Source: an uncultured Hungatella sp. (GTDB lineage Bacteria; Bacillota; Clostridia; Lachnospirales; Lachnospiraceae). From it: DNA of 5,999 bases. The translations under genes and the position numbers were made by a program. Numbering within the stretch: position 1 is the first letter of the stretch; each line of letters begins with the position of its first letter. The stretch is taken from positions 1-5,999 of the forward strand of contig CAUEKH010000172.1 in the NCBI GenBank assembly GCA_959018155.1, given 5' to 3'. The notes under the pieces are model-generated. The model did not search any database. It had not been told where the DNA came from and was given only the letters and a program-made list of their open reading frames with translations. Below are positions 5,948 to 5,999 of the stretch, one piece after another.

Positions 5948-5999
5948 TGGTGTCAGGAGTCAGGGCCGGAGGCGGTCCGCTCCCCACCATTTTATTTTA
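5948..5999 (+). terminator. Three-tier hairpin terminator after spoIIR
   Basis: The arms pair as TGGTG/CACCA (5948-5952 with 5985-5989), GGAG/CTCC (5956-5959 with 5980-5983) and GGGCCG/CGGTCC (5963-5968 with 5973-5978, one G-U), closed by a GAGG tetraloop and separated by small internal loops. A T-rich run, interrupted by A, follows to the window edge. It begins 37 bp past the spoIIR stop. The size and the repeated TCAGG in the 5' arm are unusual for a simple terminator; the structure may continue beyond the window. Confidence 0.75.

Overview
The window looks like ordinary chromosomal housekeeping DNA from an endospore-forming Bacillota, most likely a Lachnospiraceae / Clostridium cluster XIVa type. 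That placement rests on a clostridial-style RpoB N-terminus, a SpoIIR sporulation protein, a YwiB-like DUF1934 protein beside murI, strong AGGAG-type Shine-Dalgarno sites and sigma-A-like promoters. The genus-level placement is inference. I see no mobile element, CRISPR array, tRNA, rRNA or obvious foreign island.

Layout from left to right. Positions 1-2266 (minus) hold the N-terminal ~755 residues of RNA polymerase beta (rpoB), which runs off the left edge. A 210-bp divergent intergenic region follows, with two back-to-back vegetative promoters, one for rpoB and one for the rightward gene. 2477-2974 (plus) encodes an unrecognised 165-aa membrane-anchored protein with a lysine-rich tail, closed by a terminator at 3000-3036. 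That terminator ends only 19 bp before a SIMPL (DUF541/YggE-like) gene at 3056-3808 (plus). The SIMPL gene converges on a DUF1934 gene (3844-4290, minus) across a perfect 15-bp inverted repeat that contains the DUF1934 stop codon. The DUF1934 gene is the tightly coupled second cistron of murI (glutamate racemase, 4293-5111, minus). Divergent from murI is spoIIR (5260-5910, plus), followed by a three-tier hairpin and T-rich tract at the right edge.

Functionally this is core transcription (rpoB), cell-wall precursor supply (murI makes D-glutamate), forespore-to-mother-cell signalling (spoIIR) and three envelope-associated or uncharacterised proteins. No single pathway links them. The strands alternate, giving four or five short transcription units: rpoB leftward, the membrane protein (with or without SIMPL) rightward, murI-DUF1934 leftward, spoIIR rightward. 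I found no convincing new multi-gene system. The points worth a second look are regulatory: the crowded divergent promoter pair, the terminator directly in front of the SIMPL gene, the perfect inverted repeat across a stop codon, and the structured 3' end of spoIIR. The unnamed membrane protein is the one gene whose function is really open.
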